Shown here: in pieces, positions 15,866 through 24,542 of the stretch
Position numbering within the stretch: position 1 is the stretch's first letter
How the letters are laid out: the number at the start of each line of letters is the position of its first letter
Assembly: GCA_017554285.1 (NCBI GenBank)
Contig: JAFZIQ010000058.1
Location: forward strand, 1 to 46,317
Origin: Selenomonadaceae bacterium
GTDB taxonomy: Bacteria > Bacillota > Negativicutes > Selenomonadales > Selenomonadaceae
Direction: 5' to 3'
DNA length: 46,317 bases
Program-made: the position numbers and the translations under genes
The notes under the pieces: model-generated
Database searches by the model: none
Seen by the model: the letters and a program-made list of their open reading frames with translations, nothing else
Told to the model about the DNA's origin: nothing

Positions 15866-15939
15866 TTAGGGATTAGGGAGTAGGGATTAGGGATTAGATT
15901 TTGCTGTTCCCTGTTCCCTAATCCCTGTTCCCTGTTCTA
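15866..15939 (+). repeat. 7-nt repeat array, GGGATTA/GGGAACA family, in lysC leader
   Basis: Left arm: TTAGGGA, TTAGGGA, GTAGGGA, TTAGGGA (15866-15893), then TTAG. Right arm: TGTTCCC, TGTTCCC, TAATCCC, TGTTCCC, TGTTCTA (15905-15939). The left arm has four GGG runs spaced by exactly 4 nt, a perfect G-quadruplex pattern, and the right arm has the same on the other strand. It lies between the 94-residue gene and the lysC Shine-Dalgarno. Confidence 0.92.
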
Positions 15940-15958
15940 TGGAGGGAAAAATCAGACG

Positions 15959-17197
15959 ATGGCTCTCGTTGTAAAAAAATTCGGCGGTTCTTCAGTTGCA
16001 ACGACCGATAAAATTTTGGCTGTGGCACAAAGAATCCTCTCCGAAAAGAAACCCGATGATAAAATTGTCGTAGTAGTCTCGGCAATGGGCAAGACTACCG
16101 ATAATTTAATTACACTGGCGAGCGGCATTGATACTCAACCTTATAAGGCGCGGTACGCTCGCGAAATGGATATGCTTTTGACGACCGGCGAACAAGTTTC
16201 AATCGCGCTGTTGGCTATGGCTTTTAAAAAATTGGGACAACCCGCAATCTCTCTGACGGGCGCACAAGTCGGTATGCGGACAAATTCCGTCCACACTAAG
16301 GGCAGAATTTTGGGAATAAAGCCCAAGCGCGTTCACGAAGAACTTAATAAAGGACAAATCGTAGTCGTAGCCGGTTTTCAAGGCGCGGATAAATTCGGCG
16401 ATCCCGTAACACTCGGTCGCGGCGGCTCGGATACTTCAGCCGTTGCATTGGCGGGCGCACTCAAAGCCGATGAATGCGAAATTTTTACGGACGTTGACGG
16501 CGTTTATTCTGCCGACCCGCGAATCGTCAAAGGCGCACGCAAGATGAAAGAAATTACCTACTTTGAAATGTTGGAAATGGCTCGGCTCGGTGCGGGCGTT
16601 ATGCAACCCCGCTCCGTAGAAATGGGGCAATTCTTTAACATTCCGATTCATGTTCGCTCGACTTTTACCAAAGAGACGGGTACGATTATCAGGGAGGATT
16701 ATACGGTGGAGGAAAAAGATTTTGAAATACGCGGCGTTGCTCACGATATGAAAGTTGCAAAAATTTCCGTTATCGGCGTGCCGAATAATCCCGGCGTAGC
16801 CCATACACTCTTTAAAGCACTCGCCGACGCGAATATTGATGTCGATATGATTGTTCAAAGCATTCGCAATATCGACAGAAATATCAATGACATAGTCTTT
16901 ACCATTAATCTCAGTGATTTGGCTGAGGCAAAAAAAGTTATCGGCGCGACCAGCGAAAAAATTAATGCGGCGCATGTTCTGGTTGAAGAAGATATGGCGA
17001 AAGTTTCAATCGTCGGCGCAGGCATGTTGGGCAGTCCGGGCGTTGCCGCGAGAATGTTCGGCGCACTTGCCCGCGCAGATGTCAACATTGATATTATAAG
17101 CACGTCCGAAATCAGTGTTTCTTGCTTGGTTAAAGGCTCGCAAGTTACGGAGGCTGTCAACAGCATTCACGACGAATTCTTTCCGGACTCGCTTTAA
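15959..17197 (+). CDS. lysC: Aspartate kinase
   Basis: 412 residues, the usual length for a single-function LysC. The kinase domain has KKFGGSSVA at the N terminus, TLGRGGSDTSAVALA and TDVDGVYSADPRIV. Two C-terminal ACT domains (~265-410) bind the feedback amino acids lysine and/or threonine. It catalyses aspartate + ATP to aspartyl phosphate, first step to lysine, threonine, methionine and diaminopimelate. GGAGGG precedes the ATG at a long spacing. No lysine riboswitch is seen upstream; instead a G-quadruplex-capable repeat array occupies the leader. Confidence 0.95.
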   Translation: MALVVKKFGGSSVATTDKILAVAQRILSEKKPDDKIVVVVSAMGKTTDNLITLASGIDTQPYKARYAREMDMLLTTGEQVSIALLAMAFKKLGQPAISLTGAQVGMRTNSVHTKGRILGIKPKRVHEELNKGQIVVVAGFQGADKFGDPVTLGRGGSDTSAVALAGALKADECEIFTDVDGVYSADPRIVKGARKMKEITYFEMLEMARLGAGVMQPRSVEMGQFFNIPIHVRSTFTKETGTIIREDYTVEEKDFEIRGVAHDMKVAKISVIGVPNNPGVAHTLFKALADANIDVDMIVQSIRNIDRNINDIVFTINLSDLAEAKKVIGATSEKINAAHVLVEEDMAKVSIVGAGMLGSPGVAARMFGALARADVNIDIISTSEISVSCLVKGSQVTEAVNSIHDEFFPDSL

Positions 17198-17261
17198 AAG
17201 CGAGAGAACAGCTGACGCGCCATGCCGTCCAGTAATTTGGAATTTTACGCCGCGCCGGTAC

Positions 17262-17279
17262 GAAATGCCTGCGCATTTC
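17262..17279 (+). other. Small hairpin upstream of GT17 gene
   Basis: GAAATGC-CTGC-GCATTTC, a perfect 7-bp stem with a tetraloop, in the 110-bp gap between lysC and the glycosyltransferase. No T run follows, so it is not a clear terminator. The rest of the gap shows no recognisable feature apart from a CGGAG ribosome site. Confidence 0.45.
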
Positions 17280-17307
17280 TAGCTTATTCGATTTCGGAGT
17301 TATTCCC

Positions 17308-18210
17308 ATGAAAATTTACGATTGCTTTACGTTTTTTAATGAGCTGGAAATTTTGGAGTTGAGGCTCGCAAGTCTTTATGACGTTGTGGATAAATTCGTT
17401 ATCGTTGAGGCGGATAAAACTCATGCCAACATTCCCAAGCCCTTTAATTTTTATGAACATCTGCGCGACTACGAAAAATATCTGCCGAAAATTCATTACG
17501 TCATGGATAAATCGGTCGTACCTTATAAGGGCGTGGGCGATTGGTCGATTGAAAATAATCAACGTAACAGCATTATGAAGGGCTTAACGGACGCCGAGCC
17601 GGACGATTTGATTATGATTTCGGACGCGGACGAGATTCCAAATCCCGCGACGATAAAGACTATTCGTGAAAGTTTCACCGATAAAAATAAACACGTTGAT
17701 TTTATTGCGTTTTATGATACGACGCCTTACACGAAAGGAAAATTGGTTGAATTTCACAGCGGCATGAGGGTTCCGACTTTTTTAGATTTAAGTCCGCTGG
17801 GTTGTCAGCAAAAGTTTCACAGCTATTATTTTGATTGGGTTTGTAATTATTTGCCTTGGTCGGGGACGGTCATTGGAAAATTTAAGCATATGGAATCGCC
17901 GCAAGCTTTCAGGAATGTCCGTGAGACTTTGCCGCGAATAGTCGAAGGCGGCTGGCATTTCTCAAATATGGGCGGCGTCGATAAAGTTATAAAAAAAATG
18001 GCGGCGGCAGTCGAATGCGTCGAACTTTCCGCCGTCGATAAAAAATATCTTGATAAAAAATTTGTCGAAGAGGCTATGGCGAACGGGAAATATTTTCACA
18101 CGCCCGCCAAATTTGTACCTTGCGACGTGAACAATATAAAATTACCTGCACTGAAAGATTTCCTTAAAAAATACCCGCACTTTGTAAAAGGAAATCTCAG
18201 CACTCCATAA
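17308..18210 (+). CDS. Glycosyltransferase family 17 protein
   Basis: 300 residues. It opens with the GT17 pattern YDCFTFFNELEILELRLASLYDVVDKFVIVEA and carries the acidic motif LIMISDADEIPNP (~105-115), as in eukaryotic GnT-III and its bacterial relatives. These transfer sugar, often N-acetylglucosamine, onto a glycan; the bacterial acceptor is unknown. No membrane helix is seen. Its last 14 bases overlap the end of the convergent oppF gene. It is likely an envelope polysaccharide enzyme (inference). Confidence 0.85.
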   Translation: MKIYDCFTFFNELEILELRLASLYDVVDKFVIVEADKTHANIPKPFNFYEHLRDYEKYLPKIHYVMDKSVVPYKGVGDWSIENNQRNSIMKGLTDAEPDDLIMISDADEIPNPATIKTIRESFTDKNKHVDFIAFYDTTPYTKGKLVEFHSGMRVPTFLDLSPLGCQQKFHSYYFDWVCNYLPWSGTVIGKFKHMESPQAFRNVRETLPRIVEGGWHFSNMGGVDKVIKKMAAAVECVELSAVDKKYLDKKFVEEAMANGKYFHTPAKFVPCDVNNIKLPALKDFLKKYPHFVKGNLSTP

Positions 18211-19084
18211 CAAAATGAGTATCGCTAATCTGAAGCATTGCGGCATTCTCATAATTTACTTTATCGGAATTGTAAGTTATGAGTTGCCGATTTTTTTCGA
18301 TTGCGGGATTAGGTTGCGGCACGGCTGACAATAAACTTTGCGTATAAGGATGAATCGGATTAGAAAAAATTTCTTTGGTTGTGCCCGTCTCAACCAGATA
18401 ACCTTTGTGCAGGACGCCGATTCTGTCCGAAATGTATTTAACCATGCTCAAATCGTGCGCAATGAAAAGATACGCGCAGTTGGTTTCGTCTTGAATATCC
18501 TTCATGAGGTTGACGACTTGCGCTTGAATCGAAACGTCCAAAGCCGAAATGCATTCGTCGGCAATGATAAGTTTCGGATTCATGACAAGGGCGCGAGCTA
18601 TCCCGACGCGTTGACGTTGTCCGCCCGAAAATTGTTGAGGATACCTTTCGGCGTGCGCGGGAGATAAGCCGACTTTCTTTAAAATCTCTCCGATAATCTC
18701 GTTGCGCTCCTTAGGCGTCGAATAAATTTTATGAATGTCCAGTCCCTCGCCGATTATATCGCCTATTTTTTTACGCGGATTCAAACTGCTCATCGGGTCT
18801 TGAAAAATCATCTGCATATTTTTCCTGAGCATTCGGCGCGTTTTGTTATCAAGTTCGCCGGAAATTTTTCTGTAGTTGAAAATGATTTCGCCGTCGGTCG
18901 GGTCGTAAAGTCTGATGATACTGCGCCCGATTGTGGTTTTGCCGCTCCCCGATTCGCCGACAAGTCCGTAGGTTTCGCCTGCATTAATTTCAAACGAAAC
19001 ATCATTGACAGCTTTAACCGTAAAACTGCGCGAGATTTTAAAATGCTGACGAAGATTTTTCACTTTAAGAAGAGGCTCAATCAT
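18197..19084 (-). CDS. oppF: Oligopeptide ABC importer, ATP-binding protein OppF-like
   Basis: 295 residues. Walker A GESGSGKTT, Q-loop in MIFQDPMSSL, signature FSGGQRQRVGIARAL, Walker B LIIADECISALD and the H-loop in IAHDLSMVKY are all present. The oligopeptide/dipeptide C-terminal region (HPYTQSLLSAVPQPNP) is there, but the protein ends soon after, somewhat shorter than usual (~320). Its start overlaps the oppD stop by 8 bp. It is the last gene of the opp operon and convergent with the GT17 gene. Confidence 0.93.
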   Translation of the reverse strand: MIEPLLKVKNLRQHFKISRSFTVKAVNDVSFEINAGETYGLVGESGSGKTTIGRSIIRLYDPTDGEIIFNYRKISGELDNKTRRMLRKNMQMIFQDPMSSLNPRKKIGDIIGEGLDIHKIYSTPKERNEIIGEILKKVGLSPAHAERYPQQFSGGQRQRVGIARALVMNPKLIIADECISALDVSIQAQVVNLMKDIQDETNCAYLFIAHDLSMVKYISDRIGVLHKGYLVETGTTKEIFSNPIHPYTQSLLSAVPQPNPAIEKNRQLITYNSDKVNYENAAMLQISDTHFVMEC

Positions 19085-20123
19085 AATTAGCCGCCTTTCT
19101 CGAACGCATTAATCGCGACTTCAATTCTTTTGGCAATTCGATTTTCGGCGCGTCGGGGTGTAAAAGCCACGTAGCCGCATAATGCGTTTCAGAAATTTTG
19201 AACATGGGCGGCTCGGCTTTCTCGTCAATCTTCATTGCAAATTTATTCCGCGCAGAAAAGGCGTCGCCCTTAGGTTCATGTAAAAGATTCGGCGGACTGC
19301 CGGGAATTGAATATAAGCGGTCGTCGTCCGTCTCCAAATCCGGCATTGCCGATAACAAGCCCCAAGTGTACGGATGACGCGGGTCATAAAAAATTTCCTC
19401 AACCGTGCCGACTTCAATAATTTTGCCCGCATACATGACGTTGACATAATCGGCAACCTTCGCCACGACGCCCAAATCGTGAGTGATATAAATTACCGAC
19501 AAGCCCATTTTCTCCTGAATATCCTTAATCAAATTCAAAATGCGGGCTTGAACAGTAACGTCAAGGGCGGTCGTCGGTTCGTCGCAGATTAAAATTTTCG
19601 GCTCGCAAGATAATGCACAGGCAATTACAACACGTTGACGCATTCCGCCCGAAAGTTGGTGCGGATAATTTTTCATGCGCTTTTCGGCGTCGATTATCCC
19701 GACCAAATTTAAAAGTTCAACCGCGCGGCGGCGGGCGTCTTCCTTAGAAATTTTTTTATGAAGAAACATTCCCTCCATAATCTGATCTCCGATTTGCATA
19801 GTCGGATCCAAACTCGTCATCGGGTCTTGAAATACCATTGCGATTTGTTGCCCGTTAATTTTTTGGCGCAAATCTTTTTTAGTCATCTTAAGGAGGTCGA
19901 CATTGTTATAAATAATTTGCCCGCTGTTGATAATGCTGTTGCTGTCCAAAAGCCCCGTAACCGCCTTCATGGTAACAGATTTTCCGGAGCCGCTTTCGCC
20001 GACAAGTGCAACCGTCTTTCCGAGCGGCAAATCAAAATTAATGCCCCTAATCGAATGGATATTTCCCGCGTTCGTCCTAAACGTTATATCCAGATTTTTA
20101 ACTGAGAGAATAATTTTTTCCAT
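19077..20123 (-). CDS. oppD: Oligopeptide ABC importer, ATP-binding protein OppD-like
   Basis: 348 residues. Walker A GESGSGKS, signature LSGGMRQRV, Walker B ILICDEPTTALD and H-loop THDLGVVAKV. The C-terminal oligopeptide domain ends with HYAATWLLHPDAP, typical of OppD/DppD. It pairs with OppF to power the OppB-OppC channel. The start has an AAGGGG site, and the 145-bp gap to oppC holds three stem-loops. Confidence 0.93.
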   Translation of the reverse strand: MEKIILSVKNLDITFRTNAGNIHSIRGINFDLPLGKTVALVGESGSGKSVTMKAVTGLLDSNSIINSGQIIYNNVDLLKMTKKDLRQKINGQQIAMVFQDPMTSLDPTMQIGDQIMEGMFLHKKISKEDARRRAVELLNLVGIIDAEKRMKNYPHQLSGGMRQRVVIACALSCEPKILICDEPTTALDVTVQARILNLIKDIQEKMGLSVIYITHDLGVVAKVADYVNVMYAGKIIEVGTVEEIFYDPRHPYTWGLLSAMPDLETDDDRLYSIPGSPPNLLHEPKGDAFSARNKFAMKIDEKAEPPMFKISETHYAATWLLHPDAPKIELPKELKSRLMRSRKAANYD

Positions 20124-20150
20124 AGCAACCCCTTAAAGTTGGCGAAAAGA

Positions 20151-20260
20151 CGGCGCACATGGACGTGCGCCGCGCCGCGTTTTTCACGTGATGTGAAAAG
20201 CGGCGTCCTTCGCCCTTTTCTTTTGCAAACTTTTCTTTTGGGCGCAGCAAAAGAAAAGTT
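20151..20260 (-). repeat. Cluster of three stem-loops between oppC and oppD
   Basis: CGGCGCAC/GTGCGCCG (20151-20172, 6-nt loop); a GCCGC...TTTTCAC / GTGAAAA-GCGGC stem (20174-20204); and AACTTTTCTTTTG / CAAAAGAAAAGTT (arms 20228-20240 and 20248-20260, 7-nt loop, 13 bp perfect). CTTTTCTTTTG also occurs as a direct repeat beside the third, giving an alternative fold. They lie within the operon message and could protect or terminate part of the transcripts. Confidence 0.8.
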
Positions 20261-20268
20261 GAAAATCC

Positions 20269-21252
20269 CTACATATCCTCAAGTTTCGGAGCCAATGCCT
20301 CGCGGAATCCGTCGCCGATTAAATTAAAGCCCAGCATCAGAATTGCCAAAACGCAAATCGGCGGCAAAATTTGATAAGGCAATATCGTTACATTGTTAAA
20401 GCCCGCCTCAATCAGCGAACCGATTGAACATTGCGGCAAAACTATTCCGACGCCTACGAAACTTAAAAATGCCTCCGTGAAAATCGCAACCGGTATCGAA
20501 AACATGACTTGAGTAATTATCGGACCGATTGTGTTCGGGAGTATTTGCTTAAAAATTATGTGGAAACTCCCCGCGCCGAGCGTCCGACTCGCCAAAACAT
20601 ATTCGCGTTCCTTTATCTTTAAACATTCTGCGCGGGCTATTTTGCTCATGGGAATCCATTCGGTTATCAGCAACGACGCGATAACCAGCCCGATTCCTTT
20701 ATCCATGAAAATCGCCAGAATCGAAATGATTACCAGCGTCGGGATACTGCCCGCAATTTCTATGAACCGTTGCAGAATATTATCGACCATTCCGCCGAAA
20801 AAGCCCGATATAAGCCCGTAACTCATCCCGATTAACATATCAATAAAAATCGCCACGAACGCAATTATCAACGAAACCCGCGCTCCTTGCCAAGTCCGAG
20901 TCCAAAGATCGCGCCCCATATCGTCCGTACCGAATATAAAAGTCCTGTCCGAAAATAAATTCTGCGCGGAACCTGCGATTTGCGGATATAAACTTTTGGC
21001 AGTGATTTCTTTGCCCGCCGAATCGGTCACCGAAATAATTTCTTGATAGCCGTATGAACTAACAATCGGAGCAAAGACAGCAAAAATAATTATCGCGGCA
21101 ACAAGAATCAGTCCGACGACGGCAAATCGATTGCGGAAAAAATGAATCGCAACGCCTTTCCAATATCCCTGCGAGGCAAAATTTTTATCGACAGTTATAT
21201 CTCTGTCCGTAATAAATTCAAAGTCTTCGCTCTGCGGCGTGTAATTTTCCAT
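20269..21252 (-). CDS. oppC: Oligopeptide ABC importer permease OppC-like
   Basis: 327 residues. A cytoplasmic N-terminal segment precedes the first membrane helix (~37-56), and about five further helices follow. The permease signature region (ASRTLGAGSFHIIFKQILPNTIGPI, ~212-236) contacts the ATPases. The extracytoplasmic loop with the FGTDDMGRDLWTR motif is typical of OppC/DppC. It sits 2 bp after oppB and is followed by the stem-loop cluster. Confidence 0.93.
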   Translation of the reverse strand: MENYTPQSEDFEFITDRDITVDKNFASQGYWKGVAIHFFRNRFAVVGLILVAAIIIFAVFAPIVSSYGYQEIISVTDSAGKEITAKSLYPQIAGSAQNLFSDRTFIFGTDDMGRDLWTRTWQGARVSLIIAFVAIFIDMLIGMSYGLISGFFGGMVDNILQRFIEIAGSIPTLVIISILAIFMDKGIGLVIASLLITEWIPMSKIARAECLKIKEREYVLASRTLGAGSFHIIFKQILPNTIGPIITQVMFSIPVAIFTEAFLSFVGVGIVLPQCSIGSLIEAGFNNVTILPYQILPPICVLAILMLGFNLIGDGFREALAPKLEDM

Positions 21253-21254
21253 AA

Positions 21255-22196
21255 TCAGCCTTCCTTCGTCGCCAATCTGATTCGCGGATCGATTATCCCG
21301 TAAAGAATATCGAGCACCAACATTGCGCCGATATACAACGCCGAAAATACTATTCCCAACGCCAAAACATAATTGTAATCGACGCCCTGCCCCGCTATCG
21401 CGTCAACCATTAACTTGCCGACGCCGTTTATCCCGTAAATTTTTTCGATAACCATTGCGCCCGTAAGTAAATCGACAACCAGCGGCGCGATAACCGTTAC
21501 AATCGGTATCAGCGCATTTCTAAAGACGTGCTTGCGAATCAGTTCAAAGCCGTAAAGCCCTTTCGACTCCGCCAATTTAACGTAGTCGCTGTTGAGTACT
21601 TCAATCATCTCGTTACGCGTAAATCGTGCTATCGTCGAAGTCGCGAACAAACTCAACGACATCGCCGGCATTATCGCCGAGAATAAAAATTTTGACGGGT
21701 CGAAAAAATACGGGAAGAACGGAATTTTATACGAGAAAAAATATTGCAGGAAAATCATAAAAACATAGGACGGAATGCACACGCCCAAAATCGAAACGAC
21801 TGTACAAAATCCGTCCAAAAATTTTCCGCGATTGAGTGCCGCAACTATTCCAATCGTCAATCCGACTATCGTTCCCAACATTATCGACAGCACGCCGATT
21901 TTAAATGAATTTATAAGACACGCCGTCAATATCGGTTTAATCGGTGCGCCGTTGTAGAGGGAAGTCCCGTTGCCGAAACTTCCGCTCATCAACATTGAAA
22001 AATAATCCGCGAACTGTACAAGAATCGGTTTGTTAAGTCCGAGTTCCTCGCGCTTTTGCAAAATCATTTCTGCCGACATGCGCTCCACAGGGAACGGATC
22101 CCCGGGCATTATCCGAATCAGCACGAACAGCACGAAAATTATTGCGAACAGCGTAAGCACCGACATTAAAATTCGTTTCGTTATGTATTTCGTCAT
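21255..22196 (-). CDS. oppB: Oligopeptide ABC importer permease OppB-like
   Basis: 313 residues, normal length. It begins with the typical single helix (ITKRILMSVLTLFAIIFVLFVLIRIMPGDPF) followed by a periplasmic loop and five more helices. The coupling region LAESKGLYGFELIRKHVFRNALIPIVT is present. Its ATG follows the oppA stop after 1 nt. It forms the membrane channel with OppC. Confidence 0.93.
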   Translation of the reverse strand: MTKYITKRILMSVLTLFAIIFVLFVLIRIMPGDPFPVERMSAEMILQKREELGLNKPILVQFADYFSMLMSGSFGNGTSLYNGAPIKPILTACLINSFKIGVLSIMLGTIVGLTIGIVAALNRGKFLDGFCTVVSILGVCIPSYVFMIFLQYFFSYKIPFFPYFFDPSKFLFSAIMPAMSLSLFATSTIARFTRNEMIEVLNSDYVKLAESKGLYGFELIRKHVFRNALIPIVTVIAPLVVDLLTGAMVIEKIYGINGVGKLMVDAIAGQGVDYNYVLALGIVFSALYIGAMLVLDILYGIIDPRIRLATKEG

Positions 22197-22197
22197 C

Positions 22198-23916
22198 TCA
22201 TTGGAGCTTTACATTTTTATAAACGCGGTCGATACAGACGGAATGGAAATCAATTCCCGTAACGTTCGGCGAAATCAAAACCGTATTGGCATTGGTGTAC
22301 AGCGGAGCAATTACAGCGTTTTCAAGCAAAATCTTTTCGGCATTATACATTGCGTCCCAACGAGCATCGTAATCAGCGGCAAGGTCGCCCGTAGAACAAT
22401 CTGTAATAATCTTGTCGTAATCGGCGTTGCTCCAATGCTCGGCAATCTCGCAACCTTCCGTTGTCCAAAGTGTCAGGAAAGTCATCGGGTCGTTATAATC
22501 GGGTGCCCAGTCAACCAAAGCTATATCGTAGTTGTTTGAAGTAATGTTGCTGAGATATTCGGCTTTGGGCATGGGTTGAAGATTCACAATAACGCCGGGT
22601 AAATTCTCTTCGACTTGAGACTTAACAGCTTGAACAACTTTTGCAGCACTGTCGCCGTCATTGGAATAAATCAGATTGAGTTCAAAGCTCTCTTTGCCGA
22701 GTTCGCTTTTAGCCGCCTTCAAAAATCCTTGCGCTTTATCAACGTTAAAACCTACATAATCGGCAAATTGTTTTTGATTCTCGGCGAAGAATTTTCCTGT
22801 CTTAGCATTGGGCGCGAATTCGACGGGAACGGCGGTATAAGTTGCCTTTGCGCCGCTCATTACAAAGTTATCAACAAGTGATTCGCGGTCGATTGCATTT
22901 GAAATCGCAAGGCGAAGATTGACGTTGGCAAGTGCGCCCGCATGATGATTTTTGGCGTCTTGGTTAAAGGAAATATAATACAGATAACCCGACGGGAACG
23001 AATTCAGATTTTTGGAAAGTTCGGCGTCTTTCTTGACGTGTTCGACTTGATTGCCGTTAATGCTGACAACGTTAAGAGTTCCGTTTTTAAAAGAAGTCAG
23101 CGCGTTATCGGACGAAGAGACGACTTGATATTGGAAACCGTCAATCGAAACCTGCGCGGCGTTCCAATAAGAATCATTTTTCTTAAGTTGGATATTTGCC
23201 GTACCGGGAATGTAGCTCGTTAAAGCAAAGGCACCGTTCGATAAAAAAGTTTCGGGGCTTGTGCCGTAACTGCCGCTGTCGACAGTGTTATAAAATTTTT
23301 CGTTAATGGGGTAGAAAGTCGGAAAGCACATAAGCGACAAGAAAAACGGAACAGGCGCGTCGAGTTCAACGACAAAAGTTTTATTATCGGGAGCTGAAAC
23401 GCCTAAATTTTTCGGGTCGTCGCCCTTGATAACTGCGTCGGCATTTTTAACGCAAGCAACGGTATTTCCCATGATGTAGGAATATTCCTCAGCCTTTTGG
23501 CAGTGACGACGCCAAGCAAATACAAAATCTTCAGCCGTTACGTCGTCGCCGTTAGCCCATTTGGCATCGCGCAGTTTGAAAGTATAAGTCTTGCCGTCTT
23601 CCGAAACGTCGTAACTTTCGGCGAGCGCGGGAATAACTTTACCTTCGGAATCGAGTTGCATTAAGCCATCGATACAATCTGCAATAACTTCAAAAGACGC
23701 AGAATCGGTAGCCTGCGCGGAGTCGAGCGAGACAACATTTGAACCGAGCATGACGCTTAATTTGCCGTCGCCCGCAGAATCGGAGCCGCCGCAACCCGTC
23801 ATGAAAAGTGACAAGTGAAAAGTGAAAAGTGCCAAGAAAAAAATTTTCCACTTTCCACTGACCCCTGACCCCTTACCACTGACCACTTTCCACTGACCAC
23901 TAAAAAACTTTTTCAT
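22198..23916 (-). CDS. oppA: Oligopeptide-binding lipoprotein, family 5 (OppA-like)
   Basis: 572 residues. The mature domain is a family 5 solute-binding protein: LDSAQATDSASFEVIADCIDGLMQ near the N terminus, LAESYDVSEDGKTYTFKLRDAKWANGD and DFVFAWRR. These bind peptides (sometimes nickel or opines) for the ABC channel; full operon context supports peptides. The N-terminal 42 residues are a lipoprotein signal ending LFMTGC, encoded by 7-nt repeats shared with nagZ. Its ATG overlaps the M15 peptidase stop (ATGA), with AAGGGG upstream. Confidence 0.93.
   Translation of the reverse strand: MKKFFSGQWKVVSGKGSGVSGKWKIFFLALFTFHLSLFMTGCGGSDSAGDGKLSVMLGSNVVSLDSAQATDSASFEVIADCIDGLMQLDSEGKVIPALAESYDVSEDGKTYTFKLRDAKWANGDDVTAEDFVFAWRRHCQKAEEYSYIMGNTVACVKNADAVIKGDDPKNLGVSAPDNKTFVVELDAPVPFFLSLMCFPTFYPINEKFYNTVDSGSYGTSPETFLSNGAFALTSYIPGTANIQLKKNDSYWNAAQVSIDGFQYQVVSSSDNALTSFKNGTLNVVSINGNQVEHVKKDAELSKNLNSFPSGYLYYISFNQDAKNHHAGALANVNLRLAISNAIDRESLVDNFVMSGAKATYTAVPVEFAPNAKTGKFFAENQKQFADYVGFNVDKAQGFLKAAKSELGKESFELNLIYSNDGDSAAKVVQAVKSQVEENLPGVIVNLQPMPKAEYLSNITSNNYDIALVDWAPDYNDPMTFLTLWTTEGCEIAEHWSNADYDKIITDCSTGDLAADYDARWDAMYNAEKILLENAVIAPLYTNANTVLISPNVTGIDFHSVCIDRVYKNVKLQ
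23795..23904 (-). repeat. 7-nt repeat array inside the oppA signal peptide
   Basis: Read on the minus strand: AGTGGTC/AGTGGAA-type heptamers, some drifted to AGGGGTC, then a short T-rich spacer and CACTTTT/CACTTGT heptamers. It parallels the nagZ array closely, including the flanks TTTTTAGTGG and ATGACGGGTTGC. It encodes seven residues more than the nagZ version, which equals three heptamers. Confidence 0.9.
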
Positions 23917-24512
23917 CTGATAACCCCTTCCTCAATAAAAAAATGCTGATAATCTTTTTCGTCGTCCCAACAATCGCCGCCCCATAAAAAGCCGCGTTCC
24001 TTAAAAAGTTTGCAACATAAATCGTCCGCGTCAATTTTATAAAGAAAATTTTTAGTACGGTCTTCAAAGTCTGCCGAGTTATCGGGCGCGATAATTTTTT
24101 TGCCGTCAACGGTTTTGATATACGGATTGTAAAGCGGATTAATATCAACCGCCATTCCGTAGCCGTGCAGAGAAATTCTGTTCGTGAATGAGACGTAGCG
24201 GAAATTAAAACACGAAGAATTATTGTCGCGCATCGAAAGTTCGTCATCGGCGTCGTATTCGTCAATCAAACGAATTTTTTCAATCGGATAATTCTCCGCG
24301 AAAAGCTTTTTAAAAATCTCAAGCAACGGCTCGGCAATCTTAACGTTACAAATTAATTCGCCCTCTAAAGTTTCGCCGCTTAAATTTTTATGCAGGACGT
24401 GCAGATAACGTAAAGTCTCCAATGGTATGGGACAATTTTTTTTGTAAGATTTGCCGTCGATTCTTGCAAAAATTTTATCGTCAATCTCCGAAATGTAAAA
24501 TGCTTTGTCCAA
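23913..24512 (-). CDS. M15-family D-Ala-D-Ala carboxypeptidase-like protein
   Basis: 199 residues from TTG 24512, preceded by GGGAGG. The zinc-peptidase motifs of the M15C/VanY-like group are visible: HGYGMAVDINP (His and Asp ligands, ~135-145) and the terminal DYQHFF (His ligand, with GFLWGGDCW before it). Such enzymes cut D-Ala-D-Ala or cross-bridge bonds in peptidoglycan. No signal peptide is seen, so location is unclear. The stop overlaps oppA, so it leads the opp operon; the two together suggest release and uptake of wall peptides (inference). Confidence 0.82.
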   Translation of the reverse strand: MDKAFYISEIDDKIFARIDGKSYKKNCPIPLETLRYLHVLHKNLSGETLEGELICNVKIAEPLLEIFKKLFAENYPIEKIRLIDEYDADDELSMRDNNSSCFNFRYVSFTNRISLHGYGMAVDINPLYNPYIKTVDGKKIIAPDNSADFEDRTKNFLYKIDADDLCCKLFKERGFLWGGDCWDDEKDYQHFFIEEGVIR

Positions 24513-24542
24513 AAATTCTATACCTCCCTGAAAATTTTCTGG

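Noticed and set aside
15866..15939. Heptamer array as a CRISPR or telomere-like end
   Set aside because: Units are 7 nt with no unique spacers, so it is not CRISPR, and it sits inside a gene run with an inverted second arm, so it is not a replicon end.
15863..15958. Lysine riboswitch upstream of lysC
   Set aside because: The gap is nearly filled by the heptamer array, too short and without the conserved L-box elements.
18197..18330. Possible frameshift truncating OppF
   Set aside because: All ATPase motifs and the start of the oligopeptide domain are intact; the shorter end fits natural family variation and no continuation was seen in another frame.
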